Source: Bordetella genomosp. 9 (GTDB taxonomy: Bacteria > Pseudomonadota > Gammaproteobacteria > Burkholderiales > Burkholderiaceae_B). Taken from it: 64,000 nt of DNA. Location: NCBI RefSeq assembly GCF_002261425.1, contig NZ_NEVJ01000003.1, positions 2,666,001 through 2,730,000 of the forward strand, given 5' to 3'. The notes beneath the pieces were generated by a model. The model did not search any database and was not told the DNA's origin. It saw only the letters and a program-made list of their open reading frames with translations. The position numbers were made by a program, and so were the translations under genes. Of this stretch, positions 9,067 through 17,400 are shown one piece after another (position 1 is the stretch's first letter; the number at the start of each line of letters is the position of its first letter).

Positions 9067-10137
9067 ATGAACACGATTCCGGCCCGCGCGGACGAACCGT
9101 TGGTGCAAGTCCGCGACCTGACGGTGCGCTTCGTCAATCGCGATATGAATGTGCCGGTGGTCAACGGCGTGTCCTTCTCTCTGCGCGAAGGGGAGGTCCT
9201 GTGCCTGCTGGGCGAATCCGGCTCCGGCAAGAGCGTCACCATGCGCGCCCTGATGCGACTGCTGCCCGACAGCGCGCAACTGGATGGCCAGGTATCGATC
9301 GGCGGCCGCGACATCCTTGCCTTGCCGCGCCGCAAGCTGCCGGATATCCGTGGCTCGCTCATCTCGATGATCTTCCAGGAACCGTTGACCGCCCTGGATC
9401 CCGTCTACACCATAGGCCAGCAGATCGCCGAAGCCGTGCGCCGGCACGATCGGGTGGACCGTCGCGCCGCGATGCGCCGCGCGCTGGAATTGCTGGAGCT
9501 GGTGCAGATCCCGTCGGCGGCGCGCCGCCTGGCCGCCTATCCGCACGAACTGTCCGGCGGCCTGCGGCAGCGCGCCATGATCGCGCTGGCCTTGTCATGC
9601 CGCCCGCGCCTGCTGCTGGCCGACGAACCGACGACCGCGTTGGACGCCACCGTTCAGATCCAGGTGCTGCTGCTGTTGCGTGAGTTACAGCGCGAACTGG
9701 GCATGGCCACCATCTTTGTCACGCATGACCTGGGCGTGGCGTGCGAGGTGGCCGACAAGGTCGCGGTGATGTATGCCGGGCGTTTCGTCGAAACCGGCGC
9801 CATCGCGGATGTCATGGACCGGCCCGTCCATCCCTATACGCAAGGCCTCCTGCGTTCCACCGTGCATGGCGGCATGCGCGAAAGCGACCTGGTGCCGATC
9901 CCCGGCGCGCCGCCCGACCTGGCCGCCCTGCCGCCCGGCTGCTGTTTCGCCCCGCGCTGCGCGCTGCATCAACCCGAATGCGATGCCGGCGTGCCGGCGC
10001 TGCGCGAGCCGGTCGGCCTGGACGGCGGACTGCTGGCGATGCCGGGCAGCGGCCACGCCGCCCGCTGCATCCGCGCCGCCCCCTACACAGCGCCGCGCAT
10101 GTCCCGATCCATTCCCTGCAGGAGTATCCCCGCATGA
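9067..10137 (+). CDS. ABC transporter ATP-binding protein, DppD/OppD type
   Basis: A 356-residue ATPase and second motor subunit of the importer. Walker A is GESGSGKSV, the signature is LSGGLRQR and Walker B is LLLADEPTTALD. The C-terminal Cys motif (CCFAPRCALHQPEC) matches the oligopeptide/dipeptide family. The ATG at 9067 is chosen because the longer frame overlaps the upstream gene. Its stop overlaps the start of the next amidase by ATGA, which directly ties transporter and amidase expression together. Confidence 0.92.
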   Translation: MNTIPARADEPLVQVRDLTVRFVNRDMNVPVVNGVSFSLREGEVLCLLGESGSGKSVTMRALMRLLPDSAQLDGQVSIGGRDILALPRRKLPDIRGSLISMIFQEPLTALDPVYTIGQQIAEAVRRHDRVDRRAAMRRALELLELVQIPSAARRLAAYPHELSGGLRQRAMIALALSCRPRLLLADEPTTALDATVQIQVLLLLRELQRELGMATIFVTHDLGVACEVADKVAVMYAGRFVETGAIADVMDRPVHPYTQGLLRSTVHGGMRESDLVPIPGAPPDLAALPPGCCFAPRCALHQPECDAGVPALREPVGLDGGLLAMPGSGHAARCIRAAPYTAPRMSRSIPCRSIPA

Positions 10138-11537
10138 GCGCCGAACTGTGTTTCCTTTCCGTGGGCGAGGCATCCCGCCTGCTGCAATCGCGCAAGCTGT
10201 CGCCGGTGGAACTGGTCGATGCCTTCCTGGCGCGCATCGACGAGGTGGACGACCGCGTGCACAGCTATCTGCTGGTCATGGCCGACGAAGCGCGCGCGGC
10301 CGCGCGCGTCGCCGAGCAGGACATCATGGCGGGCCGTTGGCGCGGTCCGCTGCATGGCATTCCCTACGCGGTCAAGGACAACTACTACACGCGCGGCGTG
10401 CGCACCTGCGCCGGGTCGCGCCTGCTGCTGGACCATGTGCCGGACTACGATGCCGCCGCCATCGAACGGCTGGGCGAGGCCGGCGCGATCCTGCTGGGCA
10501 AGCTGAACACCTGGGAATACGGCACCGGCACCGGCGCGGTCCATTTCGACCTGCCCTTCGAGCCGGCCCGCAACCCCTGGAACACCGCGCACTTCACGGG
10601 CGGCTCCTCGACGGGCGCGGGCGCCGCGGTCGCGGCGGGGACCGCGATGGCCGCGCTGGGATCGGACACGGGCGGATCCGTGCGGCTGCCCGCCGCCGCC
10701 TGCGGGCTGCAGGGCATGAAGGCGACCTATGGCCGCATCAGTCGGCACGGCATCCTGCCCAACTGCTATAGCCTCGACGTGCCCGGCCCCCTGACCTGGA
10801 CCGTCGAAGACAGCGCGCTGCTCATGCGGGCCATGGCGGGCCACGATGCCCGCGACCCCGCCAGCGCGCGCCGGCCCGTGCCGGACTACATGGCCGGCCT
10901 GCAGGCCGGCGTCAACGGCATGACGATAGGCATCGTTCGCGACCTCGGCCGGGAAGGCGAGCGCATCGACGCGGCCAACCGCGACGCGCTGGAGGACATG
11001 GCCCGCGTCCTGGCCGACGAGGGCGCGCACATCGTCGACGTCGTGCTGCCGGCTTCGGTGACCGACTATCGCCGCGCATGCAGCGTGATCAACTGGACGG
11101 AGTCGCTCTCCATCCACGAGAACGACTTCATGACGCGCGCCACGGAAATGGGCCAGGGCCTGCGGGACAAGATGATGAGCGGTTTCATGACGCGCGCCGT
11201 CGACTACGTCGCCGCGCAGCGCCGGCGCCGTGAACTGGCTGCCGCCACCGACGCGCTGATCTGCAGCGTCGACGCGCTGATCCTGCCATGCGCCTTCCAC
11301 ACGGCCCCGGCGATCGAGGACTTCAACCGCGTCAGGGACTTCACCGTCGACACCGCGTGCACGCCGTTCAACATGTCCGGCCATCCCGCCATGGCGGTGT
11401 GCACCGGCTTCGACGAACTGGGCCTGCCGACCAATGCGCAGATCGCCGGCCGCTATTTCGACGAAGCCACGGTATTGCGCGTCGCCTGCGCCTACGAGCG
11501 CGCCACGCCCTGGCGCGCGCGCCGCCCCTCGCTCTGA
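10134..11537 (+). CDS. Amidase-signature enzyme (second in operon)
   Basis: A 467-residue amidase-signature hydrolase with an intact triad: Lys81 in YAVKDNYY, cis-Ser159 in GGSSTGAG and Ser182 in SDTGGSVRLP. It resembles the first amidase of the operon in layout (NPWNT before the Ser loop, a similar C-terminal YERATPWRARRP ending), so the two look like divergent paralogues. It is translationally coupled to the upstream ATPase (ATGA), with GGAG ahead of the start. It should act on the imported compound or on a product made from it. No finer assignment is possible. Confidence 0.87.
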   Translation: MSAELCFLSVGEASRLLQSRKLSPVELVDAFLARIDEVDDRVHSYLLVMADEARAAARVAEQDIMAGRWRGPLHGIPYAVKDNYYTRGVRTCAGSRLLLDHVPDYDAAAIERLGEAGAILLGKLNTWEYGTGTGAVHFDLPFEPARNPWNTAHFTGGSSTGAGAAVAAGTAMAALGSDTGGSVRLPAAACGLQGMKATYGRISRHGILPNCYSLDVPGPLTWTVEDSALLMRAMAGHDARDPASARRPVPDYMAGLQAGVNGMTIGIVRDLGREGERIDAANRDALEDMARVLADEGAHIVDVVLPASVTDYRRACSVINWTESLSIHENDFMTRATEMGQGLRDKMMSGFMTRAVDYVAAQRRRRELAAATDALICSVDALILPCAFHTAPAIEDFNRVRDFTVDTACTPFNMSGHPAMAVCTGFDELGLPTNAQIAGRYFDEATVLRVACAYERATPWRARRPSL

Positions 11538-11553
11538 TCCCAGGAAGACCGCC

Positions 11554-11769
11554 ATGAATCCGACCCCCCTATGGAACGCCGCCGACATCCAGGCCCACTG
11601 CCAGCGCTACGGCCTGCAGCTGCCGGAACCAATGATGCGGCGCATGCAGGAACTATCCACCGACGTATCGCTGGCCGGCATGGGAATCCCCCGCATGCCG
11701 GCGAAAGACCGCGAGCCGGCGCTGATCTTCGATTTCCCCGCCGCGGCCATCCACCGTGAGGAACCCTGA
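11554..11769 (+). CDS. Second AtzG-like small protein (DUF4089-like)
   Basis: A 71-residue protein between two amidase genes. Its C-terminal REPALIFDFPA matches the E-P-A-x-I-F ending of AtzG-type small subunits better than the first small protein does. The remainder is predicted helical. The stop overlaps the ATG of the next amidase (TGATG), implying coupled translation and probably complex formation with one of the flanking amidases. AGGAAGA lies upstream of the start. The assignment is by size, motif and position. Confidence 0.6.
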   Translation: MNPTPLWNAADIQAHCQRYGLQLPEPMMRRMQELSTDVSLAGMGIPRMPAKDREPALIFDFPAAAIHREEP

Positions 11770-13100
11770 TGGAACCGTATGAACTGACCGCCACCGAAGC
11801 CTCCGCCCTGATCGCGGCGCGCGAACTGTCCTGCGAGGAACTGGCCCGCTCCACCGTGGCCCGGATCCGCGCCCGCGATCCGGACGTACGCGCCTGGAGC
11901 TGGTACGACGAGGACATGATCATCCGCAACGCGCGCGAGCTGGACAAATGCCCGCCGCGCAGCCCGCTGCACGGCCTGACCTTCGGGGTCAAGGACGTGA
12001 TCGACACGGCCGACATGCCCACGCAGCACAATTCCCCGATCCACGTGAATCATCAGCCGGGACAGGATGCGGCCTGCGTCGCGGTGGTCCGGCATAGCGG
12101 CTCGCTCATCGTCGGCAAGACCGATACCGTGGAGTTCGCGTCCGGCGGACGCCGCGCCGTCACACGCAATCCGCACAATCCCGCGCACAGCCCGGGCGGA
12201 TCATCATCCGGCTCCGGCGCGGCCGTGGGCGACAAGCAGGTGCAACTGGCATTCGGCACGCAGACGGGCGGATCCCATATCCGTCCCGCCGCCTTCAACG
12301 GTATCTATGGCATCAAGCCCACGCACGGCATCGTCAGCCGCGAAGGCGCGAAGATGTATTCCCATACCCTGGACACCATCGGCTGGTACGGGCGCTGCGT
12401 GGAAGACCTGCAGCTGGTGGGCCGCGCCTTCCAGCTGCCGGCGGATGACCGCCCGGCGCCGACGGGCGCAAAGGGCCTGCGCATCGGGCTGTGCCGCACG
12501 CCCGTCTGGTCGGCGGCCGACGCCTATGCCCGCGCCGCGTTGATGGAAGCCGCGCGCCGCCTCGACGCCGCCGGCGCCATCGTCGAGGAGCTGACGCTGC
12601 CCGCCAGCTTCGACGGCATGGACGCCGCCCAGCAGACCGTCATGCGGGGAGAAGGCCGCGCCGCCTTCCTGCCCGCCTATCTGGGCAGCCACCATCTGCT
12701 GCACGAGGACTTCCGCGAAATGGTGGAGAACAGCAGGCGCATCACGCCGGCGCAACTGGTGCAGGCCTACGACCTGGCCGCCGCCTGCCGGCGAGCCTTC
12801 GACGGCCTGTTCGGCGACACGCTGGACGCGGTGCTGACGCCCGCTTCGCCGGGCGAAGCGCCCGAAGGCCTGCAGGACACGGGCAATCCCGCCTTCAATT
12901 CCATGTGGACGCTGCTGCATGTGCCATGCGTCGGCATGCCCGTGGGGAAAAGCGCGCGCGACTTGCCCCTGGGCATCCAGCTGGTGGGACCGCGATTCGG
13001 CGATACCCGCCTGCTTGACATCGCCCGCGCCTGCGCGCCGGCGATCCATGAGGCCGGCCCGTTGGCGCGGATCGACGCGGAGGTAGCGGTGGCCGCCTGA
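11769..13100 (+). CDS. Amidase-signature enzyme (third in operon)
   Basis: A 443-residue amidase with Lys75 (FGVKDVID), cis-Ser146 (PGGSSSGSG) and Ser169 (TQTGGSHIRP), so it should be catalytically competent. The TQTGGS form of the motif and the shorter C-terminus set it apart from the first two amidases and resemble AtzF/allophanate-type and other cytoplasmic amide hydrolases. No allophanate-hydrolase C-terminal domain is present. It is the last gene of the operon and converges on the molybdenum-enzyme genes 24 bp later. Confidence 0.86.
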   Translation: MEPYELTATEASALIAARELSCEELARSTVARIRARDPDVRAWSWYDEDMIIRNARELDKCPPRSPLHGLTFGVKDVIDTADMPTQHNSPIHVNHQPGQDAACVAVVRHSGSLIVGKTDTVEFASGGRRAVTRNPHNPAHSPGGSSSGSGAAVGDKQVQLAFGTQTGGSHIRPAAFNGIYGIKPTHGIVSREGAKMYSHTLDTIGWYGRCVEDLQLVGRAFQLPADDRPAPTGAKGLRIGLCRTPVWSAADAYARAALMEAARRLDAAGAIVEELTLPASFDGMDAAQQTVMRGEGRAAFLPAYLGSHHLLHEDFREMVENSRRITPAQLVQAYDLAAACRRAFDGLFGDTLDAVLTPASPGEAPEGLQDTGNPAFNSMWTLLHVPCVGMPVGKSARDLPLGIQLVGPRFGDTRLLDIARACAPAIHEAGPLARIDAEVAVAA

Positions 13101-13124
13101 CCCGCCGGACAGGCGGCCCGCCCG

Positions 13125-15356
13125 TCATGCCTGCATCAGGTCCTCGATCATGGCGGGCAGTTCGCGCACCCGTACGCCGGTCGCGTGGTAGATGGCGTTG
13201 GTGATCGCCGCCGCCGTCCCGGCCAGCCCGATCTCGCCCACGCCGCGCGCGCCCAGCTCGTTCAGCACGGGATCCGGATAGTCCAGGAAGGTCACATCGA
13301 TCTCCGGGGTATCCGCGTTCGACGCCACGATGTAGTCGGCCAGGTTGCTGTTGGCCGGCTTGCCGCTGCGCTCGTCGTAGGTCGTGTGCTCGAACAGCGC
13401 CATGCCCACGCCCATCACCACCGCGCCTTCGATCTGGTTGCGCGCCGGTCGCGGGTTCAGGATGCGGCCGGCGTCGATCACCGTGACGACACGGCTGACG
13501 CGCAGCCGGGCGATCTCCGGTTGCCACTCGACCTCGACGAAATGCACGCCATAGGAATTGATGGAGTACTTGCGCTTCAAGGGGTCGTCGCCGAAATTGC
13601 CTTCCGTCTCGCTCCCGTCGCCCGCGATGGCGCGCAGGTCGGCGCCCGTGACGATCTCGGCGAAAGGCTTGCCGCTTTCCGGCGGCTGGTCCTTCAGGTG
13701 CACGTAGCCGCGCGTGAAGGCCAGGTCGTCGGGCTTGCGGCCGGCGAAAGCAGCCTTGTCGCCATCGCAGGCGGTCTTCAGCACGGACTTCACCGCCGCG
13801 CGAGTGGCCTTGAAGACCGCAGGAATCACCGATGACGTGACGGTGGACCCGCCGGAGACCGGGCCCGGCGGCAAGGCCGTATCGCCGAGCGACACGTCGA
13901 TGCGTTCGAGCGCGATGCCGGTTTCCTCGCCGACCAGCTGCGCCATGATGGTGTAGGTGCCGGTGCCGATGTCCTGCGTGCCGCAGGCCACGTGCGCGGA
14001 TCCGTCGGCGCGTAGCTCCACCCGGGCATGCGTGGGCTGGCGCGCCCCCAGCCACGAGCAGCACGCCATGCCCCAGCCCAGTATCTTGCCGTCGCGCTGC
14101 ATGGAGCCCACCGCGGGCGTGCGGCGGGCCCAACCGAACTTTTCGGCGCCGCGCTGTATGCACTCGGTCAGGTGGCGCGAAGAGAACGGCAGGCCGTTGC
14201 CTTCGTCGTGGTCCGGTTCGTTCTTCAGCCGCAGCTGCACGGGGTCCATGTTCAGCGCCACCGCCAGTTCGTCCATGGCAGATTCCAGGGCGAACAGGCC
14301 GGGCACGGCGCCAGGGCCGCGCATGGCCGTGGGCGTGCCCATGGTGCGCCGGCTCAGGGCCGAGGTCACGCGCAGGTTCGGCGTGCTGTACATGTGCGGC
14401 GTGGCCTCCGCGCAGTCTTCCTCGTAGTCGTCCAGCATCGACGTCTGGTTGAGGTAGTCCTGCTGCAGGGATTGCAGCTTGCCGTCCTGCGTGGCGCCCA
14501 GCCGTATGCGCTGCTGGGTGATGGGACGGTGGCCGACGTTCTGGAACATCATCTGGCGGGTCACCACCAGCTTGACGGGCCGGCCGAGCTGGCGCGCCGC
14601 CACCGCGGCGACCATGCAATGCGGCCAGGGCCACAGCTTGCCGCCGAAGCCGGACCCCAGGAATTGCGAGATCACGCGCACCTTTTCCGGCGTCGTGCCC
14701 AGCGCCTGCACCATGACCGCCTTGTGGTTGTCCACGGCCTGCGAGGTCTCGTACAGCGTGTACTTCTCGCCGTCCCACAGCGCCACGGTCGCGTGCAGTT
14801 CGATGGGGTTGTGCGTTTCCACCGGCGTCACGTACGTGTGGTCGACCTTGACGGCCGCGCTGTCGTACGCCGCCGGCGCCTGGCCGCGCTCGCTGCCCAC
14901 CTTGACCTTGGTATCCGCCGACAACTGCGTGGCGACGACCGGCTTGTCCTGCTTGTAGCTGACCTTGACGGCCGCCGCGGCCGCCGTGGCCTGTTCGAAG
15001 GTGTCGGCGATGACCGCCGCGACGTACTGCCCGTAGTAGCGGATCTCGTCGTCGTGGAAAGGCGGCCGCCCTTCGTCCACCTTGGCGCCCTGCACGCGGT
15101 AGAGCTTGCCCGCATTCTCGCGATGCAGGACCAGCCGCACGCCCGGCATGGCCTGCGCCGCGGCGACATCCAGCGATTCGATACGCCCGTTGGCGATGGT
15201 GCTGCATACCGGCACGGCGTAAAGCATGCCGGGGAAATTGAAATCGGAGGTGTACATCGCCTGGCCGCTGACCTTCAGCGGCCCGTCCACGCGCGGCGTG
15301 GCGCGACCGATGACGTCGCCGGCGCGCGTGGCGGGGCTTGCTTCAACTGTGCTCAT
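13125..15356 (-). CDS. Xanthine-oxidase-family molybdopterin subunit (PaoC-like)
   Basis: A 743-residue large subunit of a periplasmic aldehyde oxidoreductase. It carries the CoxL/XdhA-type fold; the C-terminal GVGEIGLAG gives catalytic Glu708 (compare Glu692 of E. coli PaoC), and GSGFGGKLW and RGPGAVPG contact the molybdenum cofactor. Size and the partner subunits match PaoABC (YagTSR), which oxidises aromatic and other aldehydes. The protein has no signal of its own and would be exported with the Tat-targeted iron-sulfur subunit. It is the last gene of a three-gene operon, 16 bp after the FAD subunit. A PaoD-type chaperone was not found nearby. Confidence 0.9.
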   Translation of the reverse strand: MSTVEASPATRAGDVIGRATPRVDGPLKVSGQAMYTSDFNFPGMLYAVPVCSTIANGRIESLDVAAAQAMPGVRLVLHRENAGKLYRVQGAKVDEGRPPFHDDEIRYYGQYVAAVIADTFEQATAAAAAVKVSYKQDKPVVATQLSADTKVKVGSERGQAPAAYDSAAVKVDHTYVTPVETHNPIELHATVALWDGEKYTLYETSQAVDNHKAVMVQALGTTPEKVRVISQFLGSGFGGKLWPWPHCMVAAVAARQLGRPVKLVVTRQMMFQNVGHRPITQQRIRLGATQDGKLQSLQQDYLNQTSMLDDYEEDCAEATPHMYSTPNLRVTSALSRRTMGTPTAMRGPGAVPGLFALESAMDELAVALNMDPVQLRLKNEPDHDEGNGLPFSSRHLTECIQRGAEKFGWARRTPAVGSMQRDGKILGWGMACCSWLGARQPTHARVELRADGSAHVACGTQDIGTGTYTIMAQLVGEETGIALERIDVSLGDTALPPGPVSGGSTVTSSVIPAVFKATRAAVKSVLKTACDGDKAAFAGRKPDDLAFTRGYVHLKDQPPESGKPFAEIVTGADLRAIAGDGSETEGNFGDDPLKRKYSINSYGVHFVEVEWQPEIARLRVSRVVTVIDAGRILNPRPARNQIEGAVVMGVGMALFEHTTYDERSGKPANSNLADYIVASNADTPEIDVTFLDYPDPVLNELGARGVGEIGLAGTAAAITNAIYHATGVRVRELPAMIEDLMQA

Positions 15357-15372
15357 GACTGTGACTCCTGTT

Positions 15373-16377
15373 CTACGCGGCCTGGGTGGCCTGCTTCAGG
15401 GTGTAAACCAGGCAACGCCGCGCCAGCTCGATCTTGAAGGCGTTTTCGGATTGCGGCCGCGCGTCCTTCAAGGCCGCGTCCGCGGCTGCCTTGAACACCT
15501 GCTCGCCGGGCGCCTGGCCCTGCAACGCCGCTTCGGCCTCCGGCGATCGCCACGGGCGTGTGCCGACACCGCCCAGCGCCACGCGGACATGCGAGATCCT
15601 GCCCTGGCTGACCGTCGCCACCACCGCCGCGGACGCCAACGCGAACTCGTAGGACGCGCGGTCGCGCAGCTTCAGGTAGACCGAACGGTTGCCCGGCGCG
15701 GGCGCCGGCAGCGTCACGTGGGTGATCAGGTCGCCGGGCTGCAGCACGGTCTCGCGATCGGGCGTGTTGCCCGGCAAGGTGTAGAAGTCGCCGATGGGCA
15801 CCGCGCGCGTGCCCTGCACGCCCTGGATATGCACCGTCGCTTCCAGCGCCATCAAGGCGACGTTCATGTCCGACGGATTGCTGGCGATGCACTGCTCGCT
15901 GGTGCCCAGTACGGCCAGGTTGCGGTTGTATCCGCCTATCGCCGAACAGCCGCTGCCCGGCTCGCGCTTGTTGCACGCCGCGGCGGTATCGCGGAAATAC
16001 ACGCAGCGCGTACGTTGCAGCAGGTTGCCTCCCGTGGTCGCCATATTGCGCAGCTGCGCCGACGCGCCCGCCAGCAATGCCTGCGACAGCACCGCGTAGT
16101 CGCGCTTGATGGTGGCGTCGTTGGCCAGGTCGGCGTTGCGCACCATGGCGCCGATGCGCACACCGCCGCCATCCTGCGGTTCTATCCGGTCCAGGGCCAG
16201 GCGGCTGATGTCGATAACGCGAGCTGGCCGCTCCACGTCCAGCTTCATCAGGTCGATCAGCGTGGTGCCGCCCGCCAGGAACCGCACATCCGCGCCTTGT
16301 TGCGCCGTGCGCGCGGCAGCGCCCGCCCGCACCGCGTCCTGGACGTCATTGGCGCGTGTCAACTGGAACATTTCCAT
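15373..16377 (-). CDS. FAD-binding aldehyde oxidoreductase subunit (PaoB-like)
   Basis: A 334-residue FAD_binding_5 / CO-dehydrogenase-M type protein. FLAGGTTLIDLMK and ATTGGNLLQRTRC bind FAD. Four cysteines (125, 135, 144, 163) form the insertion that in E. coli PaoB carries an extra 4Fe-4S cluster, which is what separates the Pao group from ordinary xanthine dehydrogenases. AGGAGGA precedes the ATG at 16377. It passes electrons from the molybdenum centre to an unknown acceptor. Confidence 0.9.
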   Translation of the reverse strand: MEMFQLTRANDVQDAVRAGAAARTAQQGADVRFLAGGTTLIDLMKLDVERPARVIDISRLALDRIEPQDGGGVRIGAMVRNADLANDATIKRDYAVLSQALLAGASAQLRNMATTGGNLLQRTRCVYFRDTAAACNKREPGSGCSAIGGYNRNLAVLGTSEQCIASNPSDMNVALMALEATVHIQGVQGTRAVPIGDFYTLPGNTPDRETVLQPGDLITHVTLPAPAPGNRSVYLKLRDRASYEFALASAAVVATVSQGRISHVRVALGGVGTRPWRSPEAEAALQGQAPGEQVFKAAADAALKDARPQSENAFKIELARRCLVYTLKQATQAA

Positions 16378-16386
16378 GCTGTCCTC

Positions 16387-17055
16387 CTAGGCCTTGCGGC
16401 GGACGTCCTGGACGGCCGCGACGATGTTGGGATAGGCGCCGCAGCGGCAGATGTTGCCGCTCATGGCTTCGCGCACATCGGCGTCGGCGGTGCCCCAGGG
16501 CTCGCGCAACAGCGCGACGGCGGACATGATCTGGCCGGACGTGCAGTAGCCGCACTGGTAGCCGTCGTGCTCGACGAACGCCGCCTGCATCGGATGCAGT
16601 TGGCCCGGCTGACCGAGGCCTTCGATGGTGGTGATCGCGTCGCCCTCGTGGGTCGCGGCGAAGCTCAGACAGGAATTCACGCGGCGCCCGTTGACGTGGA
16701 CCGTGCATGCCCCGCACTGGCCGTGGTCGCAGCCCTTCTTGGTACCTGTCAGATGCAGATGCTCGCGCAACGCATCCAGCAGAGTGGTGCGCGGATCGAG
16801 GTTCACGTCATGGGTTTGGCCATTCACTGAAAGACGCATGGGTATCGTTCCTTCCGGCGCCTTGGCAGCCGGTTGATCGGTGGAAGTGGCAGGGGGCGTA
16901 GCCTTGGGCGCGGCGTCCGCGACCAGGTGCGCCGCAGCGCTTGCCGACAGCCCGGCGGCGCCGACGCCGGCCAGGAAGCTCCGCCGTGCCGGGCGGTTCA
17001 GGCTCTTGTCGGGATCGGCGGACGCGCGCGCAGGCTTGGGGGGAGAAGCAGGCAT
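16387..17055 (-). CDS. Tat-exported 2Fe-2S subunit (PaoA-like)
   Basis: A 222-residue iron-sulfur subunit. The N-terminus has a twin-arginine signal (ARRSFLAGVGAAG, RR at 24-25), followed by a Pro/Ala linker, the plant-type 2Fe-2S motif (CDHGQCGAC) and the second domain cysteines (CGYC and CRC). The ATG at 17055 follows CGGAGA. An in-frame start at 17157 would bury the Tat signal, so the shorter form is preferred. It is the first gene of the paoABC-like operon, so the promoter should lie in 17056-17400. Confidence 0.9.
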   Translation of the reverse strand: MPASPPKPARASADPDKSLNRPARRSFLAGVGAAGLSASAAAHLVADAAPKATPPATSTDQPAAKAPEGTIPMRLSVNGQTHDVNLDPRTTLLDALREHLHLTGTKKGCDHGQCGACTVHVNGRRVNSCLSFAATHEGDAITTIEGLGQPGQLHPMQAAFVEHDGYQCGYCTSGQIMSAVALLREPWGTADADVREAMSGNICRCGAYPNIVAAVQDVRRKA

Positions 17056-17400
17056 GAGTATCTCCGTAGGACGCAGCCCGCGGGACAGGCTGCCGAGCAA
17101 AACCCCGGCCATCGGCAAGATGCGTACCCAGTCCGATATTTCCACGACCGCCGCCATCGCGCCGATACGAATCGTGACACCCCACGGGACCGCGCTGGCG
17201 GACGCTCACATATCAATTTCTTGCGGTTCTATACGAAGCACATCGCATCTGATAGGGCTGTTATGGCTCAACATCTTCTGGCGCCCCGCAGGCTTTTATT
17301 GCAGTATTGGCTGATGGTCGTGTCGTCCTGGTGACCTAGTTCGAATGGACGCGACACCGCCTGCATTTCGTACCGAGTCTTCCCGGGACCTACAACAAAG
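17056..17400. promoter_or_regulatory. Divergent region between PaoABC-like operon and histidine kinase
   Basis: This 345-bp region has no gene. It must hold promoters for both the molybdenum-enzyme operon (leftward) and the kinase (rightward). One notable element is CAGTCCGATATTTCCA at 17129-17144, repeated exactly at 19845-19860 ahead of the biosynthetic cluster. I could not define a -35/-10 pair with confidence. Confidence 0.35.

Noticed and set aside
6963..9362. Long minus-strand open frame (799 codons) opposite the ABC transporter genes
   Set aside because: It is an antisense shadow of GC-rich coding DNA. The plus-strand genes here carry Walker, signature and permease motifs, while this frame is low-complexity His/Gln/Arg-rich without motifs.
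2849..13100. GatA (Glu-tRNA amidotransferase subunit A)
   Set aside because: No gatB or gatC is present, there are three paralogous amidases with AtzG-like partners, and an ABC importer lies in the same operon.
13104..13120. Hairpin between the amidase operon and the molybdenum-enzyme operon
   Set aside because: The stem is only about 5 bp with no T-run, too weak to call a terminator.
14028..15437. 469-codon plus-strand open frame inside the molybdenum-enzyme gene
   Set aside because: It is the complement of a well-conserved PaoC-like protein and has no motifs of its own.
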